64,000 bases of DNA from the NCBI RefSeq assembly GCF_017873415.1, contig NZ_JAGGKD010000009.1:18830-82829 (forward strand), given 5' to 3'. Of this stretch, positions 29,700-38,631 are shown one piece after another (position 1 is the first letter of the stretch; each line of letters opens with the position of its first letter). The notes under the pieces are model-generated. The model had not been told where the DNA came from, ran no database searches, and saw only the letters and a program-made list of their open reading frames with translations. Both the position numbers and the translations under genes were made by a program. Source of the DNA: Methanolobus bombayensis (GTDB lineage: Archaea; Halobacteriota; Methanosarcinia; Methanosarcinales; Methanosarcinaceae).

Positions 29700-30173
29700 A
29701 TGGATATCATAAGTACTTCAAAAGGTATCGGTGGACAGCTTACAGAATTCAGGAAACTTGTAAAAGATTCAAAAAGGATCACTTTTATCGGTACTGTTGG
29801 TTTTTGCACACCATTTGCCGAGCTTATGGCATTTGTCATGAGAGGAACAGACAAGGAGATGGTTTTCCTCCCTAATCTGCGTTCAGATGAAGCACGTAAG
29901 ATAGTCTCATCATCGCATGGTATGCAACTTGGTGCTACAACAGACCCTGCTGCAGATACTGTTGTTCTTCTCGGAGGGCTCGCAATGCCAAAGATAGGCG
30001 TTGATCCTGCAAAGATGAAAGAGCTTGTTGATGAACTGCTGAAAGATGCTGAACAAAAGCTGATAATAGGTGTCTGCTTCCAGTCAATGCTCATAGGCTG
30101 CAATTGGCCTGACTTGATAGATTTCGATTACATCATTGATGCAGATATGACAAACGAGATCAAAAAACTATAA
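29700..30173 (+). CDS. DUF2124-type archaeal protein
   Basis: 157 residues from ATG 29700, with SD GGAG at 29690-29693. Rossmann-like pattern: RITFIGTVGFCTPFAELMAF, TVVLLGGLAMPKIGV and IIGVCFQSMLIGCNW. It resembles the DUF2124 family, conserved in methanogens and of unknown function. The gene ends just before the insertion point of a small IS605 derivative, with 6 nt between its stop and the TTTAT target. Confidence 0.7.
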   Translation: MDIISTSKGIGGQLTEFRKLVKDSKRITFIGTVGFCTPFAELMAFVMRGTDKEMVFLPNLRSDEARKIVSSSHGMQLGATTDPAADTVVLLGGLAMPKIGVDPAKMKELVDELLKDAEQKLIIGVCFQSMLIGCNWPDLIDFDYIIDADMTNEIKKL

Positions 30174-30184
30174 ACTAATTTTAT

Positions 30185-30420
30185 AAATGGAGCGTAAAAC
30201 CCCTTGGTCTTTAGCCAAGGGGATGTAAGCGTCCAATAACGAAACAACATTTAAATAATATTGTGTTCTTTTAAGTATATATAGTTACGAAAACCAAGTG
30301 ACTATAACTTCAACTAATTCAAACACCGTTGGGACAACGGGAAGGGCCTGTGGAGTTGTTCTCATGAGAGAAAGCGAAGAAGCAGGAAGCCACGAAGTCT
30401 TTAGCTTCGAGGTAGTTCAC
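30185..30420 (+). mobile_element. 236-bp IS200/IS605-derived element without transposase (MITE/PATE-like)
   Basis: Begins after TTTAT (30180-30184) with a left-end hairpin CCCCTTGG/CCAAGGGG and the GGATGTAAGCGTC motif shared with the other elements. It ends in a right end containing AACACCGTTGGGACAACGG, GAAGCAGGAAGCCAC, the hairpin CGAAG/CTTCG (30393-30397/30405-30409) and GTAGTTCAC. The right end matches the 3' ends of the tnpB elements in this window. tnpA and almost all of tnpB are gone; an open stretch still reads like a TnpB C-terminal tail (SNTVGTTGRACGV). It may be mobilised in trans. The inferred guide begins TTCTTTAGCTTTAAGA. Confidence 0.82.
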
Positions 30421-30430
30421 TTCTTTAGCT

Positions 30431-31495
30431 TTAAGAGATCCTGGCGTCAACAACCACATGCCAGACGCCCGGAGAATATTTTTTGATTTTACGACAATCC
30501 AGTATTTCAAAAGTTCTTCCGGCTTTCAGAGCTGCATTTTCTATTCTCTTGATTGGTCTTGAGAATACCTGACTTTCAGGTGTGGTTTCATGATAATGGA
30601 TAACTCCACCTTCTGGTTTCAGTGCAGCAATTCCTGAGTCAAGATAATGATGTGTGGTGTTCACATATCCCATCAGAACCCTGTCAGCGACTCCCTTTGG
30701 TGCCAGTTCCGCACAATCTCCATTTCGTGCTTCAACAATGTGTTCCACTTTGTTCAGGGCTATGTTCTTTTTCAGGTATCCGCAGGATTCAGGATTGATC
30801 TCAATTGCAATGATCTTCTCAGGTTTTGCGTGAACTGCCATGGGAATCGTAAAATAACCGATTCCTGCAAACATGTCGACTATTGTCTCATGCATACCGA
30901 TCTTGCTCATAAGCTTTTTCTCGTGAAGATTACCTTTGGAGAACATCACTTTCGTAACATCCAGCTTAAATAGGCAACCATGTTCTTTGTTAATGGTTTC
31001 CGTGTTATTTCCAATAAGGATCTCTCTTTTCGGTAGTCTGAACTGACCGCTGATCCCCAGGTCACGCACAACTGTATTGCATGAAGGGTACATTCTGAGC
31101 AAAGTTTCAGCAATCATTAATTTAAGATGATCTATGGAGGGGTCTATTGTGACAATTATGACTTTTCCGATAATATGCCATCCGGACGGGAGTTTCTCAA
31201 GTTCATCTGCGGAAATATCATCTCTTAGTGTATCTTCCAGAGATTGCCATTTTTTGTAAAATTCAGGAGATTCCTGAATATATGTTTTAAAACCTTCAAT
31301 GTTCTCTGTTACTGGTATCTCAAGCAAAAGCTGGCCTTTGTCAATGACTTTTATCTTGCGCTCTTGATCAAGTCTCCCTGAGTCTGCCAGTTCAATTCTC
31401 ACTTTTTCTGCATTTTTTATTGGTACGCGGATACATTTTCTCATTTTTATCAGGTTGTAAGCACTTTTTCTGTCATCTGGTGAATTATAATCCAT
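30431..31495 (-). CDS. Trm5/Taw2-family tRNA-modifying enzyme, probably Taw2
   Basis: 354 residues from ATG 31495 (MDYNSPDDRKSAYNL); a TTG four codons earlier is less likely, and the TATA box position implies a leaderless message. An N-terminal D1-like domain leads to a class I SAM fold with DMFAGIGYFTIPMAVH and IAIEINPESCGYLKKN. Where Trm5 m1G37 methyltransferases have an N-x-P motif, this has GYVNTTHHYLDSG, as in Taw2, which transfers the aminocarboxypropyl group in wyosine synthesis at tRNA-Phe G37. Ends 10 nt from the small IS605 derivative. Divergent from the MsvR-like gene. Confidence 0.72.
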   Translation of the reverse strand: MDYNSPDDRKSAYNLIKMRKCIRVPIKNAEKVRIELADSGRLDQERKIKVIDKGQLLLEIPVTENIEGFKTYIQESPEFYKKWQSLEDTLRDDISADELEKLPSGWHIIGKVIIVTIDPSIDHLKLMIAETLLRMYPSCNTVVRDLGISGQFRLPKREILIGNNTETINKEHGCLFKLDVTKVMFSKGNLHEKKLMSKIGMHETIVDMFAGIGYFTIPMAVHAKPEKIIAIEINPESCGYLKKNIALNKVEHIVEARNGDCAELAPKGVADRVLMGYVNTTHHYLDSGIAALKPEGGVIHYHETTPESQVFSRPIKRIENAALKAGRTFEILDCRKIKKYSPGVWHVVVDARIS

Positions 31496-31507
31496 AACAC
31501 AAATCAA

Positions 31508-31560
31508 GGCTTTAAATACTGTTTATAACTCATTCGTTTCATAGCGAACATTTAAATACA
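31508..31560. promoter_or_regulatory. divergent promoters with TTCG-N8-CGAA operator
   Basis: TATA elements lie at 31511-31519 (for the minus-strand Taw2-like gene) and 31550-31558 (for the regulator). Between them, TTCG (31533-31536) and CGAA (31545-31548) form an inverted repeat directly upstream of the second TATA box. MsvR regulators bind TTCG/CGAA-type boxes at their own promoters, so autoregulation is a reasonable inference. Confidence 0.55.
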
Positions 31561-31582
31561 TTGTCGTTTTATTCATAATTGC

Positions 31583-32323
31583 ATGAACAACGGAGACAAC
31601 ACAGCTATTTTTTCCACTGATATTGGAGTTATTGCTCTTAATGGTTCTGTAAAGATTAAAATACTTGACTTTCTCAAATCCGGTTGTAAATCTTTTGATG
31701 AGATAGTGCACCACACTGGAAAGGCCAAATCTACCATTTCTGTTCATCTGAATGATCTGAAAAGCCAGAATCTCCTTGAAGAAACAATTGATCCAAGTGA
31801 TAAAAGAAAAAAAGTCTATTTTCTGAGGTGTCAGTATGTGGCATGTTCCCAGGAACCGGGAATGAAACACTATACTGAAATGCTGGATCTTATAGCTTCT
31901 CCTGAAGTGCATTCATTTGGTTGTCTTAAATGTCTTTTTCATGCGGTACAATATGGTTTCAGGGCACATGGTGTCAATTGTGACCCCATCATGCGTAAGA
32001 TAGGTAATGATGTTGGTAACAGTCTGTCGAGAAATATTGCTTCACATGAACCTGAAAGAATTCTGCAGGAAATGCTGGATTTCTGGGAAGAAAATGATAT
32101 TGGGAGTTTTACAATCCTTGAAACTGATCCCATAAAGCTTGCTGTTCATAACTTTTTTGATTGCCGTTCCATTCCCATTAAGGAAAAGACATTATGCTCA
32201 TTTGCCCAGGGTGTCTTTGAAGGTGTATTCAGGGCAAAAATGGGCGGGGAATGTGTAATGCAAATGATCGGTCAATGCGACGATAATTGCGATTCCTGCC
32301 TTTTCAAGATGATAAAATTATAG
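31583..32323 (+). CDS. MsvR-like redox-responsive regulator (ArsR HTH + V4R domain)
   Basis: 246 residues. The N-terminal winged helix (LDFLKSGCKSFDEIVHHTGK, then STISVHLNDLKSQNL) is ArsR-like. The C-terminal ~120 residues resemble a V4R domain, ending in GQCDDNCDSCLF with Cys232/236/239 and further cysteines at 194, 205 and 224. This matches MsvR, a methanogen regulator whose V4R cysteines switch DNA binding with redox state. The short distance from TATA box to ATG suggests a leaderless or near-leaderless transcript. Confidence 0.78.
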   Translation: MNNGDNTAIFSTDIGVIALNGSVKIKILDFLKSGCKSFDEIVHHTGKAKSTISVHLNDLKSQNLLEETIDPSDKRKKVYFLRCQYVACSQEPGMKHYTEMLDLIASPEVHSFGCLKCLFHAVQYGFRAHGVNCDPIMRKIGNDVGNSLSRNIASHEPERILQEMLDFWEENDIGSFTILETDPIKLAVHNFFDCRSIPIKEKTLCSFAQGVFEGVFRAKMGGECVMQMIGQCDDNCDSCLFKMIKL

Positions 32324-32347
32324 TTTTAACACTATTACTTACGAATA

Positions 32348-33034
32348 CTAATTCGAAGTCCTAATAACTCCAAGCTCACCTTTTACCAGTTTTCCTATTG
32401 CAGCAACAATACCCGGCCCATCAGTATTTTCCCTGCATGTTATCATGTGTTCCATAAGCCCAAGTCTTTCAATTCCATAAATGTCCCTGGAATGGCCTGT
32501 TTTTTTGATTGCTGCTTTAAGTTCGGACCTTGTAACCGAATTTGCAATTACTCTATCCTGATCGGATTTCTTCCAGCTCCACCACTGGTCTGCCTGTTCT
32601 TTGGTAAAAACCCCTTCATTTTTATTTTCATCAGTGATTTTGATCTTTACAGGCATATGGCCTATTATTCCAAAACGGGTAGCTATCTGTTTTGCTGTTC
32701 CGTTTCCAAGAACAGTAAGATTTTTTCGGGGAAGAGTCACAAGAACTCCGACATCAACAACAATCTCCTCATCATGTATCTGTCGTATTAATCCGTGATA
32801 ACTCTCATTATTTAAAAGTTCTTTAACAGGTGTTCCATATTTCTGTACAAGGAAATTGGAAGCAAACTCATTATCCTCTCCGGTAATATCAACAGTAAGC
32901 CAGTTATCATCACTTACCGAGAATTCAGCAGAAGCATCAAGCTCCTTAATTTCATTATTTATCAATACTTCAGCAGAATGAGTTGCTCTTTCCCTGTTGC
33001 CGTAGATCTTGATCAATAGTTTTGAAGTGACCAT
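32348..33034 (-). CDS. DUF2110-type archaeal protein
   Basis: 228 residues, soluble. It contains EEIVVDVGVLVTLPRKNLT and a basic-aromatic C-terminal part (WWSWKKSDQDRVIANSVTRSEL). It resembles DUF2110 proteins of methanogens; function unknown, though the KH/S1-like look of the first half suggests nucleic-acid contact (speculative). It follows the winged-helix gene by 16 nt and is probably co-transcribed. Confidence 0.65.
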   Translation of the reverse strand: MVTSKLLIKIYGNRERATHSAEVLINNEIKELDASAEFSVSDDNWLTVDITGEDNEFASNFLVQKYGTPVKELLNNESYHGLIRQIHDEEIVVDVGVLVTLPRKNLTVLGNGTAKQIATRFGIIGHMPVKIKITDENKNEGVFTKEQADQWWSWKKSDQDRVIANSVTRSELKAAIKKTGHSRDIYGIERLGLMEHMITCRENTDGPGIVAAIGKLVKGELGVIRTSN

Positions 33035-33050
33035 TTTATTATCCTTTCAG

Positions 33051-33632
33051 TTATTGTTTCATCACAAGGTCAAAGATATTCTGTATCTCTGTAAGCTTGT
33101 CCAGCCCCTCGTCATCAATGAGCTCTTCATTCTCTTCTATTGAATTTAAGAGTAACTGGATATCTCTGCTGAAAGGACCTATTTTCATTTTCATGACCTG
33201 CAATTCTGCGTTACTTTCCGAAAGATCGGCATATGTGGTCATTATTTGCTGATGCAGCCTGTCTATATGATCAAGGGTCACTTTTTTGTCTTCTTCTGAC
33301 TCCATTGATTCCTGGTCACTGACTCCATCAATATCCTGGTCATGTGAATCTTCAGGTGATTCACCTTCTATTGCCATTATCAGATTTTTAAGAGCTTCCA
33401 CAACCCTGTAACCGTGATCTGTAAGTTCCACATATTTAACACGTCCCTCAACAGAGAATTGAACAAGTCCGTATTCTTCCATTTTTGACAGTATTTTGGT
33501 TGTGTGAGCAAACGTGGAATTTATCTCTTTAGTGATCACCGATGCATAGGTTTTTTGAAAGGACCAAATAGCCAGAAGGGCAAGGGTTGGTTTTTCCTGC
33601 AAAAAAAGTTGTTCAGCATATTCTTTAGTCAT
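33051..33632 (-). CDS. winged-helix transcriptional regulator
   Basis: 193 residues. A MarR/PadR-like winged helix (SVITKEINSTFAHTTKILSKM, wing FSVEGRVKYVELTDHG) is followed by an acidic linker and a C-terminal helical, probably coiled-coil segment (QQIMTTYADLSESNAELQVM). It heads a two-gene unit with the DUF2110-type gene, which it may regulate. Effector unknown. Confidence 0.75.
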   Translation of the reverse strand: MTKEYAEQLFLQEKPTLALLAIWSFQKTYASVITKEINSTFAHTTKILSKMEEYGLVQFSVEGRVKYVELTDHGYRVVEALKNLIMAIEGESPEDSHDQDIDGVSDQESMESEEDKKVTLDHIDRLHQQIMTTYADLSESNAELQVMKMKIGPFSRDIQLLLNSIEENEELIDDEGLDKLTEIQNIFDLVMKQ

Positions 33633-33741
33633 ACGATTTCCCCTCTAATATAGCGTTGAGTACCCTTGTTTTAAAAAACATCATAATACCTTGAATTATA
33701 TATTATAATATATATCATTAAAATAAAAATACTATATATTT

Positions 33742-34893
33742 CTATCGGATATCAATGATGAGTCTCTCTACATCCGGTAGTTTTGCGTCCGTTTTAAATG
33801 AAGTACCACTGAAATGTGTCCTGGAAGCATTGAACCCATTTTTCCTGAGCTCAGTTATTAGTGTGTCGATAGCTGAGGCAGAAACTCCAAGTTTTTTACA
33901 TATCAAGTGTTGATCATAGAACATTGGAATATCAAGTTCGTCCCGACAGAACTCAAGCATTTTGATAGACATTTCTTTAGTTCCGCAGTTTCTCATTTCC
34001 AGTTCTTCTATGGTCTCGTTACAGAATTGTGGATCATGTAATTCTCCAAGCCACAAAGGCCCTGCAATAGTATTTTTCTTTCCACATAGGCTGCATGTGT
34101 CATCAATGTGAACGGCAAGTCCGTATACAGCTTCCCGATGTCCGCATTCACAGTGGGAAATGAATCCAAGTTTTTTAAGCATCCTGTCTGCCTGTTTTGC
34201 CCCTCTTCTGATATTAAGATAAGACCGCACATAATGCCGTGTAGCGTGGGATAAAAGGGGAACCATGGCCTTATCATACATTGATAGTTCTCTTGCAATT
34301 TTGCCAAGAAGGATACGAACTCCCATTTCGCTATGATATTCGTTATTAAAAGGAACTGCTGCATATTTGCGTATTCCCGAGTTAAGATGTGCGCCACAAA
34401 GAGGTGCTGTATCGGTTGCTGTAACCTCCAGCAGATTTATCACTGAACGGGCTGCAGCCGCAAGGAACGGAGCAGGTGTACCAAAAGGGTCAAGGTCAAC
34501 AATATTAAAATGCTTTTCATGGAGTAGTACATTGGCATTTTTATGGCTTGAAAATGTATGGTCACCAATATCTAGTTCCTCAATGTTTTGTTTTATAAGC
34601 TCAAAGGCGTCTTCGCTCCAGTCGTTCAGGGTGGTATGAATACCTATTTCATTGGATACTCTTAATCCCCTCACACCTGAAGCTGACAGTGCATCAACAT
34701 AAGTGATTTTTTTCTCAGGGTCAGGTTCCATTCTTTTCAGAAAAGCAGACGTTGCAGCTATGGAGATATCACGGTTCATCTCCATAACAGGATTAAAAAA
34801 AACAGGTGCTGCAGAAGGAGCAAAATTAGCCCCTTCTTCAGGAACGGGAACCAGGACCTCTGTGTCTCCTTCTTTAACGGATCTTACTTTCAT
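33742..34893 (-). CDS. trm1: tRNA (guanine26-N2)-dimethyltransferase Trm1
   Basis: 383 residues from ATG 34893 ([16 protein letters not shown]), with AGGGA ~6 nt upstream; a start at 34926 would overlap the previous gene. SAM-binding fold and the Trm1 signature [18 protein letters not shown]; a zinc-ribbon-like insertion has [11 protein letters not shown] and CSLCGKKN. It methylates G26 of tRNA to m2,2G. Placed directly after the lipoprotein gene on the same strand. Confidence 0.93.
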   Translation of the reverse strand: MKVRSVKEGDTEVLVPVPEEGANFAPSAAPVFFNPVMEMNRDISIAATSAFLKRMEPDPEKKITYVDALSASGVRGLRVSNEIGIHTTLNDWSEDAFELIKQNIEELDIGDHTFSSHKNANVLLHEKHFNIVDLDPFGTPAPFLAAAARSVINLLEVTATDTAPLCGAHLNSGIRKYAAVPFNNEYHSEMGVRILLGKIARELSMYDKAMVPLLSHATRHYVRSYLNIRRGAKQADRMLKKLGFISHCECGHREAVYGLAVHIDDTCSLCGKKNTIAGPLWLGELHDPQFCNETIEELEMRNCGTKEMSIKMLEFCRDELDIPMFYDQHLICKKLGVSASAIDTLITELRKNGFNASRTHFSGTSFKTDAKLPDVERLIIDIR

Positions 34894-34915
34894 CCGGTTC
34901 CCTGAAGATACATTC

Positions 34916-35401
34916 TTATTTAACAATAATGGTTCCCTTCATGGCATCCCATGTTTTTACCTTGTAGGTATAGGTTCCACTCTCATTGAAAGTGTAAATG
35001 AAATTCCTTCTGTTCACTATGCTTGTATTTTCCCATAGACCTTCATTGCTTACAAGTGTAAAAGTTCTTACCGGGTCATTATCATTGAACCAGATAACAG
35101 TGTCTCCTTCATTTATAGTAAGGTTATGTGGTTGTACATTGAAGTTCCTCATGTATATTGTATATGTTTTTGGACCTTCTGATTCGATGACTTCCAGTTT
35201 CTCATCTTCTTCTTCAGTAATTGTTTCTTCAGAGGTAGCTTCTTCTTCTTCTGAAACATTTTCTGTGGTATCTGAAACAGTTTCATTCATTGAGTCGTTC
35301 ATGGATGCATTCTCTTCTGTTGTGGTATCGGTGTCATCGACACACCCTGCCACTGTAAGAGAAAGCAATATCAGGAGTATAATCAATAATTTTCCCTTCA
35401 T
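34916..35401 (-). CDS. lipoprotein with cupredoxin fold lacking most copper ligands
   Basis: 161 residues. The signal peptide ends in lipobox LTVAGC, so Cys20 is probably lipidated and the protein faces outside. A Thr/Glu/Asn-rich linker (~residues 22-75) leads to a cupredoxin-like domain: [19 protein letters not shown] and [19 protein letters not shown]. In normal plastocyanin-like proteins the sites read H-T (first His), Y-x-C, H-P-x-M. Here the first His is Arg (DPVRTFTL), the Cys is Val and the second His is Trp; only the Met is kept. Copper binding therefore looks lost. Confidence 0.8.
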   Translation of the reverse strand: MKGKLLIILLILLSLTVAGCVDDTDTTTEENASMNDSMNETVSDTTENVSEEEEATSEETITEEEDEKLEVIESEGPKTYTIYMRNFNVQPHNLTINEGDTVIWFNDNDPVRTFTLVSNEGLWENTSIVNRRNFIYTFNESGTYTYKVKTWDAMKGTIIVK

Positions 35402-35434
35402 TGGATCACCTGCATTATAATATATTTCTGATGG

Positions 35435-36100
35435 TTAATTAACTTCTCTATCACTTTCTATAAGTTTGACATCTATATTCGTTTTATTATTTTCAATATC
35501 AATGTCAATAATAGCAGCAAATCCCAGAGCAGCCATTCCCGGATTAACTATTATCGTTTTACCGGATCTCTCTATACCTCTTGCTTCATGGATATGACCA
35601 CAGATCATCAGGTCAGCTCTGTCCAGGAACACTTTAAGTGCTTTGCATCCTACATGTGTATATCCCACCATGTCAAGAACACCAAAAGGAGGTGTATGCG
35701 TAAGGGTTACAAGAACTTCGTTTGCTTCGACATTTTCAAGCATGTGGCTTACATTCTCTTCAAAATCACATTCCTGTATCTCAAAAGGAGTACAAAAGGG
35801 TGTGGGGTTCGATCCACCCATACCTATGAACCTTACACCATCAATAAAGATTGATCCTTTATGCAGGTTGATTGCATTTGAGTTCTCTACAACTTTGATT
35901 ATGGATTCATGATCGCAGTTGCCGGGAACAGCTAGTATTTTCTGGCTGAACTTTTCAAATAGTTCCAGAGCTTTCTCATCAGGTCCGAAATTTGTAATGT
36001 CACCTGCTATTAGTACAACATCAACATCTCCTGCAATCCTTAGCAGTTCCTCTATCTTAGAGTAATTTCCATGTGGATCCGCAATAGCGAACAACCTCAT
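35435..36100 (-). CDS. metallophosphoesterase (calcineurin-like)
   Basis: 221 residues with the complete metal site: ADPHGN (D-x-H), LIAGDITN (GD), VPGNCDHES (GNxDH), TLTHTPP and CGHIHEARG (GHxH). Such proteins of the MJ0936/YfcE group hydrolyse phosphodiesters or nucleotides with two metal ions; substrate unknown. First residues MRLFAIADPHG leave no room for an earlier start. Monocistronic or read with the lipoprotein gene 33 nt downstream. Confidence 0.88.
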   Translation of the reverse strand: MRLFAIADPHGNYSKIEELLRIAGDVDVVLIAGDITNFGPDEKALELFEKFSQKILAVPGNCDHESIIKVVENSNAINLHKGSIFIDGVRFIGMGGSNPTPFCTPFEIQECDFEENVSHMLENVEANEVLVTLTHTPPFGVLDMVGYTHVGCKALKVFLDRADLMICGHIHEARGIERSGKTIIVNPGMAALGFAAIIDIDIENNKTNIDVKLIESDREVN

Positions 36101-36140
36101 TCTTTCAATATCTCCAGAGCATTTTACTACTTTATATCAC

Positions 36141-36923
36141 TCAGAATGAGCGATCTCCACCAAGAATACTTCCAAGTGCGCTGCTTCCCAGACCAGCCAC
36201 CCCTGAAGATTCTTCTCTCTGGCTTCCGGTCATATATCTTGATGCAGCAACGATCCTGTCAGCAAGGCGTGAGAATGGCAGACTCTGAAGATATATCTTT
36301 CCTGGACCTTTGAGAGTTGCAAGCACGAGTCCTTCACCACCGAAGAGCGCATTCTTGAATCCCCCTGCCCATGTAATATCATATCCCACGGTTTCTTCGA
36401 ATGCAGTAAGACATCCGGTATCAACCCTGATTGTTTCTCCTGCTGCAAGGTCCCTTTCTACTATGGCACCACCTGCATGTACAAAAGCCATACCATTACC
36501 TTTTAGTCGCTGAAGTATGAAACCTTCACCACCAAAAAGTCCTGCTCCTATCTTTTTTGTGAAAGCCATTTCAATATCTATGCCATTTGCGGCACAAAGG
36601 AACGAATCTTTCTGGCAAAGGAAACTGCCACCGAATTTACTTAGATCAAGTGATATTATCTTTCCGGGATATGGGGCTCCGAATGCAACATATCCTTTTC
36701 CGTCTGCTTCGTGTACAAAACTTGTGATAAAGAAACTTTCACCTGTGACTGCACGTTTTAATCCTTTGAGTAAGCCGCCGCCGGTTGAGGTTTCCATTCT
36801 GATACCCGGACCCATATACATCATGGCTCCCGCTTCTGCCCTGACCGACTCTGCCGTATCAAGCTCGATCTCCACAAGCTGCATGTCGTCGCCAATAATC
36901 TTGTAGTCTATTTCATCTGCCAC
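36141..36923 (-). CDS. AIM24/TIGR00266-family protein
   Basis: 260 residues, made almost entirely of beta strands in a pseudo-threefold TRAP-like barrel. Typical stretches are SVRAEAGAMMYMGPGIRM, FGGEGFILQRLKGNG and FGGEGLVLATLKGPG. Related to yeast AIM24; bacterial and archaeal members have no established biochemical role. SD-like GAGGAAT precedes the ATG. It lies beside the left end of the IS605 element, whose insertion is at ~36996. Confidence 0.85.
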   Translation of the reverse strand: MADEIDYKIIGDDMQLVEIELDTAESVRAEAGAMMYMGPGIRMETSTGGGLLKGLKRAVTGESFFITSFVHEADGKGYVAFGAPYPGKIISLDLSKFGGSFLCQKDSFLCAANGIDIEMAFTKKIGAGLFGGEGFILQRLKGNGMAFVHAGGAIVERDLAAGETIRVDTGCLTAFEETVGYDITWAGGFKNALFGGEGLVLATLKGPGKIYLQSLPFSRLADRIVAASRYMTGSQREESSGVAGLGSSALGSILGGDRSF

Positions 36924-37024
36924 AAATATTCCTCTAATAAGTCTGTTTAATGTTCCTGAAGAACTTCTGATAGAGATTTGTGTTACCAGTATTTATCACC
37001 GTTGGAGTAAGAAGACCACCGAAT

Positions 37025-37441
37025 TCATCCGGTGGATAAATTACGTCTCTTATTGGAACTACCGTCAATGTATCTCTTAATCGTTTCAGCTGATACCTGA
37101 CCATGAGTACCAACATAATAGCTTGGCGACCAAAGATGATTACCCCAAAATTCTTTTTTTCGTAATTCTGGGAATTTCTGGAATACTCTCTTTGTAGTAA
37201 CACCTTTCATAATTTTAACAATATCAGTAGGTGCTATGAATGGTGGTGCTGATATGAAAAGATGGATATGTTCAGGCATGACCTCAAGTTCAAGTATTTC
37301 CCATTCCTTAGAATCTGCTATTGTTCTTATCTGATCATCAAGAAACTCCTTTAACTCATCATTCATAACCTGTTTCCGGTATTTAGTGCACCATACAATA
37401 TGATAATTAATTTCATATACAGCAGAACTCGAATATGACAT
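37025..37441 (-). CDS. tnpA: IS200-type HUH transposase TnpA
   Basis: 138 residues. Y1-type transposase: N-terminal INYHIVWCTKYRK, HUH pair in MPEHIHLFISAPP, and catalytic-helix region SAETIKRYI with the nucleophilic Tyr. It cuts and joins single-stranded element ends. The last dozen codons run into the left-end hairpin (37009-37035), so the C-terminus (SSNKRRNLSTG) is partly made by transposon-end sequence. Apparently intact and likely able to move this copy. Confidence 0.92.
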   Translation of the reverse strand: MSYSSSAVYEINYHIVWCTKYRKQVMNDELKEFLDDQIRTIADSKEWEILELEVMPEHIHLFISAPPFIAPTDIVKIMKGVTTKRVFQKFPELRKKEFWGNHLWSPSYYVGTHGQVSAETIKRYIDGSSNKRRNLSTG

Positions 37442-37494
37442 ATACTCATATAGTTACAAAAGATATTTAAACATTGTTGACCTATAGGTTTTCA

Positions 37495-38631
37495 ATGCAG
37501 AAATCATATAAGTTTAGGTTATATCCTACAAAACAACAGGAAATGAATTTGAACAGAACACTTGATGTTTGTAGGCATATCTATAACGAATTTCTTGCAG
37601 ATCGTAGAAATGCATACGAAAGATGCAATCAAGGATTATCCACTATAGAACAACTGTATCATGTTCAGTACCTTGAATTTGATACAGACGTACATTCTCA
37701 GGTAAAACAAGATGTAATCAGGAGATTAGGTAAATCATTTGAGACTTTTTTCAGACGATGTAAGAACGGAGAAGCAAAAGTAGGTTATCCTCGGTTCAAA
37801 GGCAAGAGACGATATAACAGTTTTACCTATCCCCAATCTGGTTTTAGTATCTCTGGAAAGAAGTTGAAGCTATCGAAGATTGGAGAGATCAAGATAGTTC
37901 AGCATCGAGAGATTGAAGGCAAGATCAAGACCTGTACTATTCGCAAAGATGGGAAACAATGGTATGTTACATTCTCTGTAGTCATTGAGAACAATGTTAC
38001 ACCTGTTGAACCTGTTACCTTTGTAGGTATTGACGTAGGACTCAATTCTCTGGTTACTTTGAGTGATGGTACTCAGATAAATCCTCCGAAATATTATCGC
38101 AATACGGAAGGCGAATTAAAAAGACAACAACGTAACCTTAGTCGTAAAAAGAAATTCTCTAACAATTGGAAGAAACAATGTGATAAGGTAAACACCTTAC
38201 ATCGTAAAATTCGCAGTCAGAGGAACGATTTTAACCATAAACTAAGCAGGGAACTCATTAATGCTTACGATTACATAGCTTTTGAAGACCTGAATGTAAA
38301 GAACATGGTTAAAAATTCAAGACTATCAAAGTCAATACATGATGCATCATGGAGTGATCTAATTCAAATCACAAAATACAAAGCGGAAGAAGCTGGTAAG
38401 TTTGTAGAATTAGTTAATCCATGTAATACGTCACAACTGTGTAGCAATTGTGGTCAAAAGGTAGAAAAATCATTAGCGGTAAGGACACACAACTGTCCTC
38501 ACTGTGGATTAGTTCTTGACCGTGACCATAATGCCGCTATTAATATTCTCAATCGTGCTGTAGGAACTACAGTTAAAGCCTGTGGAATTGAGTCGTTGGA
38601 TTCGATAATGAAGCAGGAAGCCACCCTATGA
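37495..38631 (+). CDS. tnpB: TnpB RNA-guided nuclease (IS605 accessory protein)
   Basis: 378 residues from ATG 37495 (MQKSYKFRLYPTKQQEMN). RuvC-like triad: Asp in GIDVGLNSL, Glu in AFEDLNVKNM, Asp in LDRDHNAAIN; zinc finger CSNCGQKV...CPHCG. All nuclease residues are present. TnpB proteins cleave DNA next to a TAM using an RNA derived from the element's right end, helping retain copies at donor sites. The 3' end of the gene overlaps the right end/guide-RNA scaffold. Confidence 0.93.
   Translation: MQKSYKFRLYPTKQQEMNLNRTLDVCRHIYNEFLADRRNAYERCNQGLSTIEQLYHVQYLEFDTDVHSQVKQDVIRRLGKSFETFFRRCKNGEAKVGYPRFKGKRRYNSFTYPQSGFSISGKKLKLSKIGEIKIVQHREIEGKIKTCTIRKDGKQWYVTFSVVIENNVTPVEPVTFVGIDVGLNSLVTLSDGTQINPPKYYRNTEGELKRQQRNLSRKKKFSNNWKKQCDKVNTLHRKIRSQRNDFNHKLSRELINAYDYIAFEDLNVKNMVKNSRLSKSIHDASWSDLIQITKYKAEEAGKFVELVNPCNTSQLCSNCGQKVEKSLAVRTHNCPHCGLVLDRDHNAAINILNRAVGTTVKACGIESLDSIMKQEATL

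Noticed and set aside
30190..30240. Hairpin considered as a riboswitch or terminator after DUF2124
   Set aside because: It matches the left-end hairpin layout of the other IS605 elements and follows the same TTTAT target.
30298..30486. Short open frame taken as a gene
   Set aside because: It is the remnant of a TnpB tail inside the small IS605 derivative running into the neighbouring gene's antisense strand.
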